DNA of 64,000 bases from Varanus komodoensis (taxonomy: Eukaryota > Chordata > Lepidosauria > Squamata > Varanidae): NCBI RefSeq assembly GCF_004798865.1, contig NW_025335505.1, positions 24,604,274 through 24,668,273 on the forward strand, written 5' to 3'. Below, piece by piece: positions 44,426 to 56,500 of this stretch. The position numbers and the translations under genes are program-made. The notes beneath the pieces were generated by a model that saw only the letters and a list, made by a program, of their open reading frames with translations, made no database searches and was not told where the DNA came from. Numbering within the stretch: position 1 is the stretch's first letter; each line of letters opens with the position of its first letter.

Positions 44426-45074
44426 CCAATATGTCTACTTGAAAGAAGGAATCCACTCAGAGAAAGAGCAAGTTGAGAGATGAAAGGTAAGTTTAAGGTC
44501 ATGAGTGAAAGCAAAAGGTGGAACAATATCTGGGTGGAGATATATTTGACCTTTGTAACAATATAAAAACATTCCTTTAACCCCACATTTGCTTGTTCCA
44601 GCAGCACTGCATTGCACAGAAAAGATAAAATGAGCCATTCAAGTCCACTTAGAGGTCATGAGTTCAAAACAGAGGGTTGGTAGCGGTGTCTCTACACAAG
44701 CAGCAATACAAAGGCAATCCTATAAGGCCATATTTGTGTGCTATTTCACAGAAAGAACAAACCAAGGCACATTAATGTCAGCACAAAAGAGAACATTGAG
44801 ATTGGGCAACATAGAAAATCACTCCTTTGAACCAAACGTTTGCCATGTCCAAAATTGGGTTGTGAAGTTCTATCTCCTTGGGATATTACAGCTCTCTTAC
44901 CCACCCACCCCTTTATTTTTAAAAACGTTTTCCAATAGTCTGACCAGTGTATACAAAAGAAGTGGAACGACTGACAAGCACTTAGCACATGGAGCCTTGC
45001 TATAGGATGCTGTTAATCCACTTGTGTCTACCTTTGGTTTCATGGCAGAAGTGAGATTCAAGCACTATGAAAAG
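44426..45074. other. Unique sequence, no gene seen
   Basis: A 115-codon plus frame at 44658-45005 shows no recognisable domain. Confidence 0.4.
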
Positions 45075-45325
45075 AATTCTTTCTCTCCTCCTTTTCTGAT
45101 ACATTACCCTTAGGTGGCACCATGATATAGCAGAATAGGGCAAATACAGAAGTAAAAGACATGTGTTCTTTCACTTTTGCAGTTAAAGGCCATACTGCCT
45201 CTGCTCAAAAAAAGAAAAAGCCAAAAGTGCTCTTTAGACAGAGTGAAAATGAAGGTTTGCCACATCATCTAAAAACCCATAAACAACTAGGAGTAGAAAA
45301 TGACAAGCATACAATACATACCTTG
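45075..45325 (+). repeat. Unnamed dispersed repeat (family R3), copy 2
   Basis: 'taggtggcaccatgatatag', 'agaatagggcaaatacagaa', 'gttctttcactttt', 'ctctgctc' and 'aaatgacaagcata' in the same order as the 16515 copy. Confidence 0.6.
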
Positions 45326-46371
45326 ATCCTTAACATTTTATTAAGCCCAGCAGCAGCAACAATAATATTTTACATAATCATCTTACCCTCTGCAAAGAAA
45401 CTTTCCTGGTATCTACACTGTGGTCTCCTCAATTCAAAATGAAGGATTTATTGCTTTTCCAGGTTCCTTAGGTCTTCCATTTTATTTTAAACATTTTGCT
45501 GTCATTTTAGTTCCTTATATTACTGCTGACTTCTCTGGCTTTTAGTCTGGTTTATTCTGTTTTATTGCATTTTTAAATCTAATTTCTATGAATTGGCCCA
45601 AGAGCACTGACTATAGTGTAGTATAAAAACAGCATTAGGACATTAAATAGTATAAATATTTAAATAAACAAGCATTTAATTATAAGTATTAAAAGTATTT
45701 GTATTACTGAAGTAAATGGAAATCTAACTAAGTATTTAGTTTTTTGATGTTTTAATGTGAATTGGGATTCTATCCCAAGTCTGCATATTCACCCCTCCTT
45801 CCACACTGCCTCGCTGGTAGCCAGCGCTCTAAAGAAAGTGCACTGCTACAACAGGGTCACACACAATCATCCCTGTAGTAGGCTTAGAAGTTATTCAAGA
45901 CACCTGAAGGAGGTAATTCTATAGGAGGTAGAGAACACCAAAGATTAAAGCACAGCTAATTTTGCTTGTCGCATACATACACTGTATTCTTTTGTCAAGC
46001 ACCCAAGCCTATGAAGAGAAGGAAGTAACGTACAAGGAAATGCAGTAGCATCAGTGTGGCAGATGGTGAGACATAAAGAAACATGATCCTGTACAAGTTA
46101 CTGCAATAACAGTGAGAAATGTACAGCTGGTGGGGGTCATGATGGTATGTATAGTACCAGGGAATAACAGGGATGCAATATGAAGGTGTAAGTGTGGAGA
46201 GGAGAGCTCAGTCGCCTTCTCATTTATTCCCATCTGCTACAGCTGTTATAAACAGTGGAGTTGTGGAGACAAATTTTGCATCTTCAGTTTTGTTATTTTG
46301 AACTAATGCATCCCCACTTATATGAAACTCTTCTTTGCAGAGAGAAATGTAACTGTAAGGGAGTATCGTTG
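45326..46371. other. Unique sequence, no gene seen
   Basis: AT-rich. Nothing recognised. Confidence 0.4.
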
Positions 46372-46455
46372 GTTGGGTTCACACAGCATAGCAACCCATG
46401 GTTCAACAACAACAACCCTCACTCAACCTATTCTCAACTGTTATGTACATCAAGT
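46372..46455 (+). mobile_element. R1-like element end
   Basis: 'ttgggttcacacagcatagc' then 'aacccatggttcaacaacaa' match the left end of R1. Confidence 0.45.
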
Positions 46456-47444
46456 CACTGTACATCCCCCAAGGTGTGAACCAGGAGGCACCCACTCTAT
46501 CATTTTATCTTCTTCCCCCCATCCTTTTTTTGGGATGCTTGGAATGACTTCTGCAGGCCAGATCTTTGCAAATGTCACACTACTATCATCACTCTTCTGT
46601 ATTCTGGCTCTCAAAATAGGATTGCCTTTCTCAGAGATGGGCAGCACAAAGTCTGCATGTACGCTTGGCTGCCACCCCCTCCCCCACCCCACTGCACCAC
46701 CACTGATTCCAGATGCAAAAAAGACAAGGCTTATCACCAAAGCGTAGTCAATATGTTGTTCTCAAGCTGAATTGCAGGAGCAAACCACTGGATTTTATAT
46801 TTATTTTATTTTTTGCTGCAGACTTTGGAGAAATCCCCAGCTTCTGGAATTGCTGCTCAGTCTACATGTCAATAACTGGCTTATCTTCCGGATCCTCATT
46901 CAAAATCTTTACAGCAAATCAGTGGGAATCACAGCAACAAACTTTAATAATCCATATAAATAATAATTTACATTAGCTTTGTACCTAGTGCTTTGGCATA
47001 TTTAGTATGTAAAAATAGTACTCCATTCTTCTTATGTGAATTTGGTACAGGGAAATTCTGGCATTGCCTCATTTTTTCTTCCTTGAAAAGAGAGAGAAAA
47101 CATTTAGGTAGCCAAAATCAGCTGTTTAAATGTTTTGGAGGGTGAGTTGAGTGTGAAGGCAATCCTAGCCTCGATATTTATCCCTTTCCATTGGATGTCC
47201 ATAAACCTCTGACTTCAGATAGCTACAGGCTGACACATTTGATGGTGCCCTAAAGTGCTTACAACATAATTTAAAAAAAGAGAGGAAAGTTTAACTGGAA
47301 TGTAAACAGATCTAAGCATTGGGCAATTGCCAACTATCAAAGAGTTAAAATTTTGGTTAATGCATGGGACTTCCAGAAAGGGATAGTGATTCAATCTCTG
47401 CTACAGCTGTGCCTCTGCCTCTTGATTAATATGCCAGTGGAATA
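46456..47444. other. Unique sequence, no gene seen
   Basis: Overlapping short frames on both strands, with no recognised domain. Confidence 0.4.
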
Positions 47445-48460
47445 TTGTTTCTGTTAAACAGAAGAATGGAGAGAGTAGGAATAAATGGTAAATTCTCCCT
47501 GTGGAAGGATGGAAATAGTGAGGTTGCCCAAGGATCTATACTGGGATCAGTGCTGTTCAACTTACCCATAAATGATTTGGAACTTGGAGGGAACAATGAA
47601 GTGGCCCTGGTTCTGGATTACACCAAATTACTTAGGGTGGTTGAAACAACAAGGGACTGTGACTGTGAAGAGCTTCAGAAGAATCTTTCCAAACTAGGAG
47701 AATGAGCATTAAAATGGAAAATGTGGTTCAATGTAAGCAAGTATAAAGTGATATGCACCGGGCAAAAGATCCCAACTTCACATATAAACTGATGGGATTT
47801 GAGCTAGTGGTGACTAACCAAGAAAGAGCCAAAAGAAAATGCCAACCTAATCTGCAGCTGTTTTGAAAAAGGCCAACTCCATTTTAAGCATAATTAGGAA
47901 AAGAACTGAAAATAAAACTGCCAATATCATGCTGCCTTCTGGTCACCAGGCCTAAAAGTGGTTATTATAGAGCTGGAAAAAATGCAGGAAGAGACAACTA
48001 CAAGGAAAGCCTACAGCAGCCATGAACAGAGCGGAAATGAGTAAAGGTAGGTATAATGGGGGTGCTCAAAATTATGCATGTTGTGGAGAAAATGAATAGA
48101 GGGTCATTTTTCTCTCTCATAACACTAGAACTCAGGGTCACATGAAGCCCTTCTTCACACAAAACATAATTAAGCCATGAAATCCACTTCCACAAGATAT
48201 AGTGATAGTGGCCAATGTCAATATATCTAAAGTGGAACTGGGCAAATTTGTGGAGGAGAAGGCTATAGAAACAGAGCAAGTCAGAAGGGGCCTCCCGGGC
48301 CATCTAGTCTGACCTCCGGCACCAGCCGGCTATCAGTGGCTACTAATCCTGATGTCCTTCTTGTGGGTCTTCCTGTGGGTACATGGCTGACCACTGTGAG
48401 AGCAGAATTGGACTAGATGGACCTTGGCCTGCTCTAACATGGCCGCTCTTAGAATTTCAC
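47445..48460 (+). mobile_element. Old CR1 LINE 3' third
   Basis: The frame at 47445-47705 carries RT motif B in changed form (AQGSILGSVLFNLPINDLELG) and LLRVVETTRDCDCEELQKNLSKLGE. After a stop an ALKWKMWFNVSKYKVICTG string follows. The 3' UTR has 'gtgggtacatggctgaccac', 'gaattggactagatggacct' and 'catggccgctctta'. A younger 61-bp CR1 piece interrupts it in antisense. Confidence 0.85.
48267..48327 (-). mobile_element. CR1 3' end, 61 bp, antisense, nested in older CR1
   Basis: Bases agaaacagagcaagtcagaa and the following 'ggcctcccgggccatctagt' are the reverse complement of the 15740-15780 CR1 end. The 6-bp ggctat stands on both sides (48261-48266 and 48328-48333). Removing the insert and one ggctat restores the older CR1 phrase 'ggctatcagtggctactaat'. 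Confidence 0.88.
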
Positions 48461-49361
48461 CAAGATTGTAAGTGCTAAAAACTAATTATGACTGACACAA
48501 CCACTGGCTACTCAGCCATTGTTACGTTTGACTGAAATACAGCCATTCCTGGTGGCACTTCGATTGTATAGTGCAGTCAGCTCCCATCATCCTTTTGTGT
48601 CTCATATGTCTGACATGTGGCTCAAACCCTCTCCATTGTGTTTTGCCTTTCTAAAGGGAACAAAGAGAAATTGACAATGAAGTGGCTGCCAGCCCATTGC
48701 CATAGTCCATATATCTACCCAGCTGTCATTACGTAATCAAAGCAGCCCTGCTAGCCAAGGGGAATATCTGAGAGGTGAGTGATTGAACATGAAAAGTATG
48801 TGTGTGTGTGTGTGCACGCGCGCGTGTATAAAATATCTGCAGCTCATGTACAGAACTCAAAGCTACAGAAAGCTTTCAAATGCACTTCATAACCAAAGCA
48901 TTCATGTTTGGAGAAAATTCTCTTAACAAGAACAATCTGAGTAGACACTTAACCCCTCACCTATAAGAGAGGGGGGACATGCAATTCTTCTATTGAACAA
49001 ATGTATTAACTTATTAAATTATGAAAGATGGATCTCCTGCCAAGGGCCATCAGAAAAAATGCAGGGCAGGAGGAAAGCTGCTAGAACACACAAGTGTGTA
49101 AGTTAAATTTGTTAAAATAAAAATATCCCAGAAATTCACAATCAATAAAAGGTAAATACTTCTTGCCTAAATCACAGGGACAGAGATCTTCCACTGAAAT
49201 TATGGAATACAGCAAGCCATTCTGTGAAGGTGTACTATGGATAATTTGACATTTTTTAAGGAAGCCTCTCCTAGCCATTTGGCAATGTTACTGAAAAGAT
49301 ACAGAAGTAAAGGACATGTTAATTGAAATACGCTTGTGTGCATTTACACAAATAAAATGAC
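48461..49361. other. Unique sequence with TG/CG simple repeat
   Basis: A TG run that passes into CACGCGCGCG at 48798-48827, an alternating purine-pyrimidine tract with Z-DNA-forming potential. No gene seen. Confidence 0.5.
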
Positions 49362-49770
49362 TGAGTTCACACATCATGCCAAACAATTCTATTTGTTTTC
49401 CACTGTATGTGGTCTTTTGCTTGGGTGAGCCTGACAGAAGATCAAGTGGTTTCTACACTAGCCTGGTTTGTGCCCTCCTTGCTGACTCTTCCTGCTGTTG
49501 GCACTTATCCCATCAGCTACCACATTTGAAATTCAACCCCACGTTAGATGGATGGAGCAACTCCAGGCGTTGCTGCTCTTTCCAGGGGACTCTATGGTAG
49601 CTGCATCCCGGTTGACTGTATACTGTAGCAGCACACCATTGTTTCTTATGACTTCTAAAACCCAAACATACTATGCTAAAATAACATAACAGGAATGGAC
49701 AACACAACAGACTATCCTGTGCAAGAAACCATCATGGGTTATTGTTTCATGTAAACCCACCTGAAGTATA
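49362..49770 (+). repeat. Unnamed ~0.4-0.5 kb repeat (family R2), copy 2
   Basis: Left end 'gagttcacacatcatgccaa'. The right end, read on the minus strand, 'gggtttacatgaaacaataa', is a loose inverted match. Inner blocks as listed for 43905-44425. No CR1 insertion in this copy. Confidence 0.65.
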
Positions 49771-50559
49771 AATGAGAGCGGTACAGCAATTACATCACAA
49801 ACTGAGAAATCACAAATTTTCCAGTACAGGGTGAGAAACGTTCTCGAAAAAGCATTCATAAATGCATAGACAATGGCTACCTGGATTACCCTGGGACAAT
49901 CTTTTTTGCATCACGATACATCTCTTCCCTTGGTTATGTATATCAATTTATCTTGCTTTCGGTTATGGGTATCAACTTGCCAAGGAGTGAAAGACAGTTG
50001 TATTGAAAAATGGGTAGTAAAAATGCTACCTATAACCAAACTTCAACCTACATTTCTAAGAAACTACAATGGATTTCCGTGGAATGTGCCAACCAATGAC
50101 TCCTTGGGGCATGTTTATGCCATGAACACAAACAGATTTGGATGGGATTATATCCTTTGCTCCCAAGGAAACCAAGTGACATTGAAACCATCCATTTCGG
50201 CGTCCGGACTAGATTGTGAAGCAGTACTTCATTTTTATTTTAAATTTTGCCTCTTTCCTCAGGAACAGCTCATACAACAAGCAACAGCCCAAGCAATAAG
50301 TATCTTTTATATCTCCCTCTATTTTTCTTTATTGCATTTCTAGAAGTTACATGACTTCATGCATGATTTATCCCTGTCATATAAGATGATACATTTGCTT
50401 GGACTTATCTGATCAGAAGCATTCACATGACAGCATTTGTTGAACAGGCAACAAATGTTGCATTGTACATTTCCGTACAATGTATCAGTCAATGTAAATC
50501 ATTGTTGTGAAATTTACTAGAGGAACTGATCTTCTATTGTGATTCAGGTTTTGAGCTAT
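49771..50559. other. Unique sequence with one unexplained 156-codon frame
   Basis: The frame 49873-50343 encodes 156 residues with eight cysteines, including WVSTCQG, IEKWVV and GWDYILCSQGN. I do not recognise a family. It could be a chance frame, a decayed gene or a decayed element fragment. A small inverted repeat, cattgtac...gtacaatg, lies at about 50459-50480. Confidence 0.3.
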
Positions 50560-50700
50560 CCATGAAAATTGCCCCCCTAGCTCAGCCCCTAGATGGTTAT
50601 GTGGGTCACCTGCCCCAAAATTTATTGCGTGAGCTACCTAGGGATGCCATTCTGGCAGTTATAGGTGGTATATAAATTTGTGAATGAATGAATGAATAAA
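50560..50700 (+). mobile_element. LINE/SINE 3' tail (L2 or CORE type)
   Basis: 'gtgagctacctagggatgcc', 'ggtggtatataaatttgtga' and (ATGA)n form the usual 3' end of L2-type and CORE retroposons. Confidence 0.5.
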
Positions 50701-50945
50701 ATCTGTTACAGCTGAGAGTCATGCGTAGCAAGTTTCTGTCTGTGCAACCAGATCCTGCAGTGTTTGCCCACCCTTCCTAGCAAAACTCCTCCCTCTCTGC
50801 CTGACTGGACAGGGACAGTTTGTGGACAGCAACTTTGAAGACTTGCCACAGCTTCTCAATTGGATCAAGGTCTGGGCTTTGACTGGTTCTTGTTTTCAAA
50901 CCACTCCAGTGTTGCTTTGGCTGTTTGTTCAGGATCAGGTCCTGT
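50701..50945 (-). pseudogene. Tc1/mariner transposase C-terminal fragment
   Basis: On the minus strand, within the frame 50992-50777, there is a QD start, then SQSPDLDPIEKLWQVFKVAV and AEREEFC. This matches the Tc1-type DDE transposase block around the third catalytic residue (family PSQSPDLNPIENLW), and the glutamate is kept. After a stop an EGW-like string follows. No DNA-binding domain or terminal repeats were found, so it is a remnant of a DNA transposon. Confidence 0.8.
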
Positions 50946-51408
50946 CCTCCCTTCTTACTCTCACTCACCAAAAAAATACATTTAAGGCACAATTCTATGT
51001 ATGCTTAGTCAGAAAACAGTTCTACAAGTTCCAGCTGGCAGAGAGTTGTGCGACTTTTTTCTGTCTAAACATTAATACCAATTCATATGGTCCTTTCCCC
51101 CATAGCCTGAAAATATTAACTTCTGCCTCACTATGGTATGAAGCACATAACAAATATACCTGTACAAAGCACATAAATTGTCCTCCATTTACAGCCACAA
51201 CTGCAAATGCAAAAGGTTTCAAGTATTCCTGGTCCCTTCAGCAACACCTCAGCATCAGAAGTGAGAACAAGTTAAAATGTCATAAAAGCGAAGAGCTCTT
51301 CCTTCCAGCACCTCATCCTTATCCATCATTTGTCAGGCCTTTCCCTCTCCAATTCCTATCCAAAAACAGAGTCTCTGAGAATGACAACCCAGATGATGGC
51401 CCTGAAAT
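50946..51408. other. Unique sequence, no gene seen
   Basis: The long plus frame 50822-51454 starts as the antisense of the transposase and has no known domain. Confidence 0.4.
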
Positions 51409-51494
51409 TACAGTGCAATCCTATATGTGCCCACTCAGAATTAAATACAGTTAAGTTCACTTACTCCCAGGTAAGGGAGTGTAGGATTGCAACC
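51409..51494. mobile_element. Palindromic MITE-like repeat (family P1), complete
   Basis: Starts 'cagtgcaatcctatatg' and ends 'gtgtaggattgcaacc', inverted over about 13 bp. Between them 'cccactcagaattaaat' and 'acttactcccaggtaag' pair loosely. Partial copies lie at 6850, 25330, 40640 and 61490. Confidence 0.65.
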
Positions 51495-53979
51495 TGGATA
51501 CTTTAGAAACCTTTCTGGTAATGCTATCAGCACAATTATGTTACTACTACAGATTGTGTGGATTTTGTTTATAACAAAAGCCTTCATAATTCTAACACAT
51601 ATAAAATGCTGGACTCACCAGATGCTAATATATCATCTCTTATTAGCAGGGTGCAATATTGTAAATACCTACAAAAACAAGCATTGCTACCAAACCGTAG
51701 TATGACAGGCTGAAGAGGGGAAAGACAAATGGCAAACAGGAATCAGAAAATCGGATCTTGAACTTTTCAATTATGACTCTCTTAACCCACAGTTAGTAAA
51801 AGTGCTGTTTTGTGGCAGACCTTTTGGTGGGCAGATCAAACTTAAAACACTGAAACAACAGTATGAGCAACACTGAGACTGGGGGAGATATTTCCTAATG
51901 AAACTACAAAGAGATGAATGATAACTTCACAGAGCTGACATGTATTGATGCTTTGCATCAAAATCCCTTTATAAAGCTGTTTGAAGAACAGAGCTGCTCA
52001 GCTCTTTGAAAGCCCTTGTTCAAAGAACTTTACAAACAGCTCTCACTATTGATAAGGGGGGAGAAAGGAGACAAAAAAGACTGAAACATAGGAAAAATGG
52101 TTTGCAAATACTTTTACCCCCAAGAATCTCTCAAGAGTTTTCTGTTCAGGAAAAATGCAAAAATCAGTTACAACTCAGTATATATTTGTATACCGGGGTG
52201 TGTTTATATGCAAGATCGGTATCCCTTGAAATTTCACCATCTGTATTCCCAAAGATAAATCCTCAACAAAAAGTATTTTCTCTTGATATTAAGCCCAATG
52301 CACTGCATGACCTCACTGCCCATGATTTCCAGTGAAATGTAGACAAATACCACCATATACATCCTCCTTCACTTCATACTGACATCAGAGGAACTTCAAA
52401 TCAAGCAACTATTGGTACCAAGGCACTACATTTTTTATTTATGTGGATCTGTCTAGATGCTCCTCTGTCTAGGGAGTGCACAAGTGAAAATTGCACATTT
52501 GTTTTAGAATTTGCTGGCCAGCCTTACCCACTGCCTTGGAAGTCATGCGGGTTGAACTGACCTGTTTCAGACATCATAATGAGTTGAGGTTTGACTGTCA
52601 TGAGGAACTTGAGGATTCACACACTTGCTTCCCCATTCCACAACTGTGTGCTTATACATTCCTCCTCACCAGAATTTGCTTGATCCATAGTTAGCTGCAT
52701 AATAGAAATCAAGCTGGTTGTGATTGTCACTGAATAGGAATTGGCACTAGTCAATGGTTTGCAGTAGGCAAGGTTTACATATCAAGGTTTGCAGCACCTT
52801 TCTAGTCAGCACTAAGCTCAGATATCTAATTCAGCACTAATTCAGATATCATTACAAATTACAAGTTCACTTTCCAGAAGAGATTATCATGAACTTACCC
52901 AGCATATTTTGTTCACAAGTGGCATATCTAAAGAAAGGATGGAGAACTTCAGGCCAAATCCAGTACTGCAGAGTTATTCAGATGGCCATGCATCTCCCAC
53001 CCCCACCACTACTGACCATTTAGCAGATTCCTGGCTTTTAAAAGACCCCACAGCACTCCTTACCTTTCCTAAGACTTAATTGTTGGTGGTGAGGCTTGTT
53101 AGGTAAAATAAACTGGCCTTTCTGGCCCTGCTCACTTTTGGTTTTGGCTCAACCTCCCTTGTTATTCAGCCTAATCCATAAATGCAATCCAACGCCAAAA
53201 GTTTCTTTAAAATAGAGTTTGAACCTCAGGCTCAGAGACATTAGGCACTCCTCAGATTGAAAGACATCTGACAGTAGATAGGGCAAATCTCTTACAAGTT
53301 CTGCTTAGGACTTCTCCAATATTTTTCATATCTACTATACAAAGTAGCACTGCCTCTCTTTCTGGCTGGCACTGGTTGTGAGCTTCAACATCCATGTTAA
53401 ATGTATGCCCTTCCTCATCAAAGTTCAATAGAGGACTGCCTGGGAGATGAAAGCCTAGCTCAATTCTTCCAGCACAACTTGTTTTGTTCCTTTTTCCTCT
53501 TCTTGATTTTCCTCCTTTTTCCCTTTTCCTATCTCTCCTTTTTCTGGGGCATTTTATGTTCAATTATTTTACAGTTCAGCTTTGCTTTTGCAGTGGTTTG
53601 AAAGCACCACTAATGAATTGATGCAAATTAAAGTTCGTTGGTATCTGAACCAAGCATGTGTTTCAACTTTACAGCTGAGACTGGCTATCAAAGGTATCTT
53701 CTTTTGTCAGGTGTGAGATACTCGGGCTCGCTTGCAGCTGGGCAAAAGAGATAGAGCTGAGTTTTTAAAAAGACACAAGAAGAGACAAGTTGGGGTGGGG
53801 GTGAAGAAAGCCTGTTATGCTTTCTGAGGAACAGACATTTGTAGAGGGAATATCACTAACCCCATTGCAACAGGGGGAGGGGAACAAAAGAAAGCTATAC
53901 CAGGCCCAATGTCTAACATGTTGGCACAGCAGTGAAAATTAAGAAATGATGTCTTTGCAGCTTTATACTATTAGAAATG
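51495..53979. other. Unique sequence, no gene seen
   Basis: A 109-codon plus frame (52006-52335) and a basic, K/R-rich 103-codon minus frame (53563-53252) show no recognised domain. The latter owes its composition to a polypyrimidine tract at 53480-53550. Confidence 0.4.
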
Positions 53980-54023
53980 ACCACCTTCCCCCAGATCCAA
54001 AACCACCTTCCCCCAGATCCAAA
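53980..54023. repeat. 22-bp perfect tandem duplication
   Basis: The unit accaccttcccccagatcc (first 20 bases shown) occurs at 53980-54001 and 54002-54023 without a difference. Confidence 0.9.
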
Positions 54024-54104
54024 ATGCTTAGGATGCTGCTGTTGTCACAAAGTTCTTGACATTCTCATTTTTCACTGTTGCAGTCTGCACAAAGACATAT
54101 CATG

Positions 54105-54120
54105 ACACACACACACACAC
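54105..54120. repeat. (AC)8 microsatellite
   Basis: 16 bp uninterrupted. Confidence 0.9.
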
Positions 54121-54809
54121 TGTCTTCTGTGGGCCTGAATGTTTCTGTCTGATAACAGCACTTGCCTCATATTATCCACCTTTTCTTGTATCATTTATTT
54201 TACATGTGGGCACATTGGTAGAGAAGCCAGATATAAGTGTTTGTGGGCTGTTTATCCATCATGTCATTTTTTTCACAAGATAAAAGAAGAGTTAAAAGAA
54301 GAGCTCAGGATGGTTTGCATTATGTTTGAAGAGAGACACACATGCACACAACTGTTGGTAACCTCCAACAATTTATATGGAATTTGCCCTAGCCTCCCAC
54401 TAAGACCTGGATCAGTTCCATGCATCCTTAGTTTCACCTGTGCTATACATTTAGGTGCTTTCATCTAACTGTGCCCATTGTTACAGAAGTAGCTTATTTT
54501 GAAAAATGATATACTAGAGATCTGTACTGTGTTTATTTTTAAAATTTGTTTGCAAATTGCCATGCTGATTAAGAAACATGCACAAAGGTGTAGCAGGAAG
54601 CACAGGCAACCTGGATTCCCAAATTAATTGGTCCTAGTCCTCCAATTTAACAAGCAACTAAGACCAAATGGCTTCTGCAGGCCTTTTTCTACAATCTGTC
54701 AGCCTGCAAACACTGTCCCCTCTTCTGACTCTCCAAGAGTGTTTCTACATGAGGCTGTGCAGTACCCATTTCTATTCTTAATGTGAGATCTGAGCACTAA
54801 ACAAAGAGG
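54121..54809. other. Unique sequence, no gene seen
   Basis: Nothing recognised. Confidence 0.4.
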
Positions 54810-55055
54810 GGCTTTCACTACATAATCTCTAGGTGGCACTGTGGTATAGGAGAATAGCACAATTACACAAGTAAAAATACTGTTTTCTTTCATTTCACAA
54901 ATAATCCTACATTTTTCTCTGCTCTAAATATAAATATTTTTTTTAAAACTTTGCCAAAGTTGCTGTATAAGAACAGAAGAGAAACTGGAGAGTCATAACA
55001 CTGTTGAAAAACTCCTAAGACAACCATGAGTATGGAATGTCAAGCACTAAATAAA
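54810..55055 (+). repeat. Unnamed dispersed repeat (family R3), copy 3
   Basis: 'ctaggtggcactgtggtata', 'gagaatagcacaattacaca', 'tttctttcatttcac', 'ctctgctctaaa' and 'gaatgtcaagcac' in family order. Confidence 0.6.
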
Positions 55056-56254
55056 CACTATGAATATATATATGTACACACACAAATACAGAGAGGAGGC
55101 GGGAGGAAAGCTGGGTGTATCACATTCAGGAGAAGATAAATGGCCCTTGAGAAAGGGAGTCCGTTCCACAATCCACTGGGCACACTAAACATTTTTAGGC
55201 ACCTGAGAATGTATTGTTTTGGGTGGGAAGCACCACCAAATAAGTGAAGAAATGGCTTCACACTTAGTTGGTGGTACTTCTTCAGTAAGGTCCAAAGTCA
55301 CTTTAATACTGCATTAATGAATGAAGAACCATCAATGATGTAGGATTTTAAGATTTTTTATACAAAATAGCCCATTAGTGATCTGCAGGGGGCCTTGCAC
55401 CCCAATTAAATGTATTGATTGGTGCTTAAGTCAGCATACAGAACTCCTCAAGAACAAAATATGGCCCTTTCTCATGCATAAATAGGGGTGTTTCATGCAT
55501 GTAATGGGTACCCCTTCCCCATTGTCCTTGCAGTATTATCTCAACATGAAAGAGTATGAGGTAGTGGAGGTCCATGTTCCATAAGTATACAAGAGATTTA
55601 TGGAGTGATTGATGTCAATATACTCAGGACCAAAGTGCATGAACTTTCATTTCCTTTTCACAAACAGAACACTTACAGAATGCCTGAAATCTCATGAACA
55701 GTTCCCTCTGATGAAAAAAAATCATTCTTCCCACCACTGGAGAACAAAGTGCCCAACATGATGCTTTGGTTCAGATGACAAGGCATGAACATTGCTTGAA
55801 ATTTTCCTAGCTATTGGCACTATAGGTATCATAATTATATTACCTGTAAGATCTTGTGTTAGGTACTTGGTTATATCACAAAGAAAAATGGTTGAACTCA
55901 ATCTTGCTGCCAAAACGTGCATGTCAGAAAAATCATTAGGAGCATCAAATTATGGCAATGGAAATGAAAATGAATTTTACAAATTAAGGCCTAATGAATG
56001 TTGTCAATTTCCTACATCTCTTTTTTTAATGTAATGGAGATGGGTGAGAGAGAGAATATATGGGCTTATGGCACGAATTAACCAGACAAATGAAAAGCTA
56101 CAGCACCATTAAAAGATAATCTATTATAAAGATGAAATAAAATCACAGAAACATCTGAAAACTATGCTGAAGTATCACATTATCTTCTGTAAAGCACTAA
56201 ACTACCAACATTCTTTGAAAGAGATGTATACTATTTTATTTTAGATTACATCAA
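55056..56254. other. Unique sequence, no gene seen
   Basis: Short frames only. Confidence 0.4.
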
Positions 56255-56500
56255 CCTACATACTTGTTTCAAATGCCTTCGGAAAACATACTTTTGCTCA
56301 TCCAGGCTTTCCCAGGCTTGTAATTAAATTAATCATAACTTTCCATTTTACTACTCCTTGTATTCCTTTGTACTATCATTGTAAATGAAATTGTTTTTAA
56401 TATTCTATTTTAAATGTGATTTTAGTATTTATATATTGAACCACTTAGGGATTATATTATATTAAGAACTACAGAAGCAGTGCAGAAGTAAATAAAATAC
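56255..56500 (+). mobile_element. Old L2-type LINE 3' end
   Basis: Codons around 56268-56320 resemble the L2 ORF2 end (a 'LRKTxLFxQAFPGL' pattern). An AT-rich 3' UTR with 'gaaccacttagggattatat' and an A-rich end at about 56490 follows. Confidence 0.5.

Noticed and set aside
50822-51454. A 210-codon plus-strand frame
   Set aside because: Its first part is the exact antisense of the Tc1/mariner transposase remnant and the rest overlaps the P1 repeat. No known domain.
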